Origin: Zygnema cylindricum
Taxonomy: Eukaryota > Streptophyta > Zygnematophyceae > Zygnematales > Zygnemataceae
Length of the DNA stretch: 61,879 nucleotides
Assembly: GCA_037447655.1 (NCBI GenBank)
Contig: JBBHKE010001246.1
Coordinates: 233,849-295,727 of the forward strand
Direction of reading: 5' to 3'
In this document: in pieces, positions 57,701 through 61,879 of the stretch
How the letters are laid out: every line of letters starts with the position of its first letter
Numbering within the stretch: the stretch's first letter is position 1
Program-made: the position numbers and the translations under genes
The notes under the pieces: model-generated
Database searches by the model: none
Seen by the model: the letters and a program-made list of their open reading frames with translations, nothing else
Told to the model about the DNA's origin: nothing

Positions 57701-60700
57701 ATATGGTTCAAGGTTTATTTTACCTCTTTTTGTGACCGAGGATAATAAACGTTGTTTGTTAGAAATATTTTTGTTAGCTCAAACTCAGATTTGTGTTGGA
57801 AACATGGTTTAGGGTTTTATTTATAAATTTTTGTGAGCGGTAACAATATAAAGAGTTTGTTACCGCTATTGTTGTTAGCGCAAACACAAACTTGTGTTAT
57901 CAACCTGGTTTAAAGTTTATTTTACCTCTTTTTGTGACCGCGAACAGTAAACGTTGTTTGTTACTAATATCTTTGTTAGCGCAAACTCAAAATTGTGTTG
58001 GAAACATGGTTTAGGATTTTTTTTAAATATTTTTGTGAGTGTTAACAACATATATAGTTTGTTACCACTATTGTTGTTTACGCAAACACAAATTTGTGTT
58101 ATAAATATGGTCTTGGTTTTATTTTACCTCTTTTTGCGACCGCGAACAATAAACGTTGTTTGTTAGAAACATCTTTGTTAGCGCAAACTCAAATTGTGTT
58201 AGTACCATGGTTTAGGGTTTTTTTTAACTATTTTTGTGAGCTTTAACAATATAACGAGTTTGTTACCACTACTGTTGTTAGCACAAACAAAAACTTGTGT
58301 AATAAACCTGGTATTGAGTTTGTTTTACCTTTTTTTGTAACCGTGAACAATAAACATTGTTTGTTACAAATATCTTTGTTAGCGCAAACTCAAATTTGTG
58401 TTAGAAACATGGTTAAGGGTTTTTTATAACTATTTTTGTGAGTGATAACAATATAAAGAGTTTGTTACCGCTATTGTTGTTAGCGCAAACACAAACTTGT
58501 GTTATCAACCTGGTTTAAAGTATATTTTACCTCTTTTTGTGACCGCGAACAGTAAACGTTGTTTGTTACTAATATCTTTGTTAGCGCAAACTCAAAATTA
58601 TGTTAGAAACATGGTTTAGGGTTTTTTTTTAATATTTTTGTGAGTGTTAACAATATAAATAGTTTGTTACCACATTGTTGCAAGGGCAAACACAAACTTG
58701 TGTTATAAATATGGTCTTGATTTTATTTTACCTCTTTTTGTGACCGTGAACAATAAACGTTGTTTTTTACAAATATCTTTGTTAGCGCAAACTCAATTTG
58801 TGTTAGAACCATGGTTTATGGTTTTTTTTTATCTATTTTTGTGAGCTTTAACAATATAAAGAGTTAGTTACCACTATTAATCTTAGCGCAAACACAAACT
58901 TGTGTTATAAACCTAGTTTAAAGTTTATTTTACCTCTTTTTGTGACCACGAACAGTAAACGTTGTTTGTTACTAATATCTTTGTTAGCGCAAACTCAAAA
59001 TTGTGTTTAGAAACATGGTTTAGGGTTTTTTTTAATTTATTTTTGTGAGCTTTAACAATATAAAGAGTTAGTTACCACTATTTTTGTTAGCGGAAACACA
59101 AACTTGTGTTATAAACCTAATTTGAAGTATATTTTACCCCTTTTTGTGACCATAAACAATAAAGGTTGTTTGTTACAAATATCTTTGTTAGGGCAAACTC
59201 AAATTTGTGTTAGAAACATGGTTTAGGGTTTTTTTTTTAATATTTTGTGAGTGTTAACAACATATATAGTTTGTTACCACTATTGTTGTTAGCGCAAACA
59301 CAAACTTGTGTTATAAATATGGTCTTGATTTTATTTTACCTCTTTTTGTGACCGCGAACAATAAACGTTGTTTGTTACAAATATCTTTGTTAGCGCAAAC
59401 TCAACTTGTGTTAGAACCATGGTTTATGGTTTTTTTTGAAATATTTTTGTGAGCGTTAACAATACAAAGTGTTTGTTACCACTATTGTTGTAAGCCCAAA
59501 CACAAACTTGTGTTATAAACCTGGTTAAAGTTTATTTTACCTCTTTTTGTAACCGCGAACAATAAACGTTGTTTGTTACAAATATTTTTGTTAGTGCAAA
59601 CTCAATTTGTTTTGAAAACATAGTTGATGGTTTTGTTTGAAATATTTTTTGTGAGCATTAACAATATATAGAGTTTTTTTGCCACTATTGTTGTTAGCGC
59701 AAACACAAACTTGTGTTATAAACATGGTTCAGAGTTTATTTTACCTCTTTTTGTGACCACAAACAATTAACGTTGTTTCTTCCAAATATCTTTCTTAACC
59801 CAAACTCAAATTTGTGTTGGAAACATGGTATAGGGTTTTTTTAAACTATTGTTTTTAGAGAAAAGACAAACTTGTGTTATCAACATAATTTAGAGTTTAT
59901 TTTACCTCTTTTTCTAACCGCGAACAATAAACGTTGTTCGTTACAAATATCCTTGTTAGCCCAAACTCAAATTTGTATTAGAAACATGGTTTAGGGTTTT
60001 TTTAAAATATTTTTGTGAGCGTTAACAATAAAAAGTGTTTGTTACCACTATTGTTGTTAGCACAATTACAAAAATGTGTTATAAATATGATTTGAGGATT
60101 ATTTTACCTCTTTTTATATACGCGAACAATAAACCTTTATGTTTCAAGTATGTTTGTTAGCGCAAACCCAAATTTGTGTTAGAAACATGGTTTAGGGTTT
60201 TTTTCAACTATTTTGTGAGCGTTAACAATATAAAGATTTTGTTACCACTATTGTTGTTAGCGCAAACACAAACTTGTGTTATAAACATGATTCAAGGTTT
60301 ATTTTACCTTTTTTTGTGAACGCGAACAACCAACCTTTATGTTGCAAATATCTTTGTTAGTGCAAACCCAAATTTGTGGTAGAAACATGGTTTTGGGTTT
60401 TTTTTAGATTTTTTGTGAGCGTTAACAATATAAAGATTTTGTTACCACTATTGTTGTTAGCGCAAACACAAACTTGTGTTATAAACCTGGTTTGGAGTTT
60501 ATTTCACCTCTTTTTGTGACTGCAAACAATAAACGTTGTTTCTTATAAATATCTTTGTTAGCGCAAACTCAAATTTGTGTATTAAACATAGTTGAGGGTT
60601 TTATTTTAATATTTTTGTGAGCGTTAAAAATATAAAGTGTTTGTTACCACTATTATTATTAGCACAAACACAAATTTCAGTTGTAAACATAGTTCGGAGT

Positions 60701-61879
60701 TAATTTACCTCTTTTTGTGACCGCAAACAATAAATGTTGTTTTTTACAAATATCTTTGTTTGCGCAAACTCGAATTTGTGTAAGAAACATGGTTTAGGGT
60801 TTTATTTAAATATTTTTCTGAGCGTTAACAATATAAAGTGTTTGTTACCAATATTGTTGTTAGTGCAAACACAAACTTGTGTTATAAATATGGTTGGAGG
60901 TTTATTTTACCTTTTTTTGTGACCGAGGACAATAAACGTTGTTTGTTTAGAAATATCTTTGTTAGGGCAAACTCAAATTTGTGTTAGAAACATGGCTTAG
61001 GGTTTTTTTAAATATTTTTGTGAGCGATAACAATATAAATAGTTTGTTACCACTTTTGTTGTTAGCGCAAACACAAACTTGTGTTATAAATATGGTCTTG
61101 ATTTTATTTTACCTCTTTTTTTGACCGCGAACAATAAACGTTGTTTGTTACAAATATCTTTGTTAGCGCAAACTCAAATTTGTTATAGAAACTTGGTTTA
61201 AGGTTTTTTTTTTACTATTTTTGTGAGCGTTAACAATAAAAAGAGTTTGTTACCATTTTTGTTGTTAGCGCAAACACAAAATTTTGTTTATACATGGATC
61301 GAAGTTTATTTTACCTCTTTTTGTGACCGCGAACAATAAACGTTGTTTGTTACAAATATCTTTATTAGCGCAAACTCAAATTTGTGTTAGAATCATGGTT
61401 TAGGGTTTTTTTTAACTATTTTGTGAGCGTTAACTAAATAAAGTGTTTGTTACCACTATTGTTGTTAGCCCAAACACCAACTTGTGTTGTTAACATGGTT
61501 TGGAGTTTATTTTACCTCTTCTTGTGACCGTGAACAATAAACGTTGTTTGTTACAAATATCTTTGTTAGCCCAAACAAAAATTTGTGTTGGAAACATGGC
61601 TTAGGTTTTTTATTTTAATTTTTGTGAGGGTTAACAATGTAAAGAGTTTGTTACCACTATTGTTGTTAGCGCAAATAGAAACTTGTGTTATGAACATGGT
61701 TCGAGGTTTATTTTACCTCTTTTTGTGACTGCAAACAATAAACGTTGTTTGTTACAAGTATCTTTGTTAGCCCAAACTCAAATTTGTGTTAGAAACAAGG
61801 TTTAGGGTTTTTTTTAACTGTTTTTATGAGGTTAACAATATAAAGAGTTTGTTACCACTATTGTTGTTAGCGCAAATAC
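48780..61879 (-). repeat. 202-bp dimeric satellite, - orientation, segment 8
   Basis: About 65 dimer units in reverse complement to the window edge, with no further insertion. Higher-order structure differs from the left arm: distinctive variants recur at about 53572/54780 (TTAGGAACACGG) and 53838/55045 (GTTACGACTATTAATG), about 1207 bp or six dimers apart, and at about 57857/58466 (GTTATCAACCTGG with AACAGTAAACG), about 609 bp or three dimers apart. Two adjacent units at about 52860-53240 share GTTCTTGTTAACT. No gene is seen in this 13-kb stretch. Confidence 0.95.
53485..55200 (-). repeat. Six-dimer higher-order repeat in the right arm (offset ~1207 bp)
   Basis: Two sets of private variants, TTAGGAACACGG and GTTACGACTATTAATGTTAG, both recur 1207-1208 bp apart in the same order. 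That is six 201-bp units, indicating a block-wise amplification. Confidence 0.7.

Noticed and set aside
1-61879. Dozens of 60-100-codon open frames with repeated residues such as ITQVCVCANNNS or FVTNIFVSANSNLC
   Set aside because: They are translations of the 202-bp satellite in various frames, recur with the repeat period and have no independent support.

Overview
The window is repetitive nuclear DNA from a plant, almost certainly satellite heterochromatin. About 41.9 kb is one AT-rich tandem satellite (consensus roughly 32% G+C), and about 19.6 kb is LTR retrotransposon DNA inserted into it. I see no host protein gene, rRNA gene, CRISPR array or bacterial feature. A land plant is suggested by Ty1/copia polyproteins, by a primer-binding site matching the plant initiator tRNA-Met, by G-box (CACGTG) motifs in LTRs, and by a plant-telomere-like CCCTAAA motif in each satellite unit. 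I cannot name the lineage.

Satellite. The unit is a ~202-bp dimer of two ~101-bp half-units, A and B, about 80% identical in a hand alignment of consensus halves. Half A carries AAACCCTAAACC, a telobox; half B has lost it. The array reads in + orientation over 1-623, 1607-3630, 4374-11646, 16009-16095, 22454-24545, 29534-31187 and 32034-45252. After a 358-bp non-satellite spacer (45253-45610) it reads in - orientation to the end. The two arms meet the spacer at the same position of the repeat unit, so the region is a very large inverted repeat.

Insertions, left to right: solo LTR (624-1606, -); solo LTR (~3631-4373, +); element B (11647-16008, -), an internally deleted copia relative; element C (16096-22453, -), a decayed copia with all domains; element A (24546-29533, +), a decayed copia of a second family; solo LTR (31188-32033, +); and a solo LTR of another family (47423-48779). 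Six of the seven have perfect 5-bp target duplications, all in satellite DNA, and none lies inside another element.

Most notable. In elements A, B and C and the three A-like solo LTRs the gag start codon lies inside the LTR, always leaving the LTR end in the same codon phase. In B and C the PBS starts at the first base after the LTR, matches the anticodon arm of plant initiator tRNA-Met (a Ty5/Drosophila copia-like half-tRNA primer) and is read as gag codons. Element B has lost protease, most of integrase and most of RT, yet keeps a 417-codon frame joining the zinc knuckle to leftover integrase, RT and RNase H pieces. The LTRs of B and C also carry tRNA-like hairpins.
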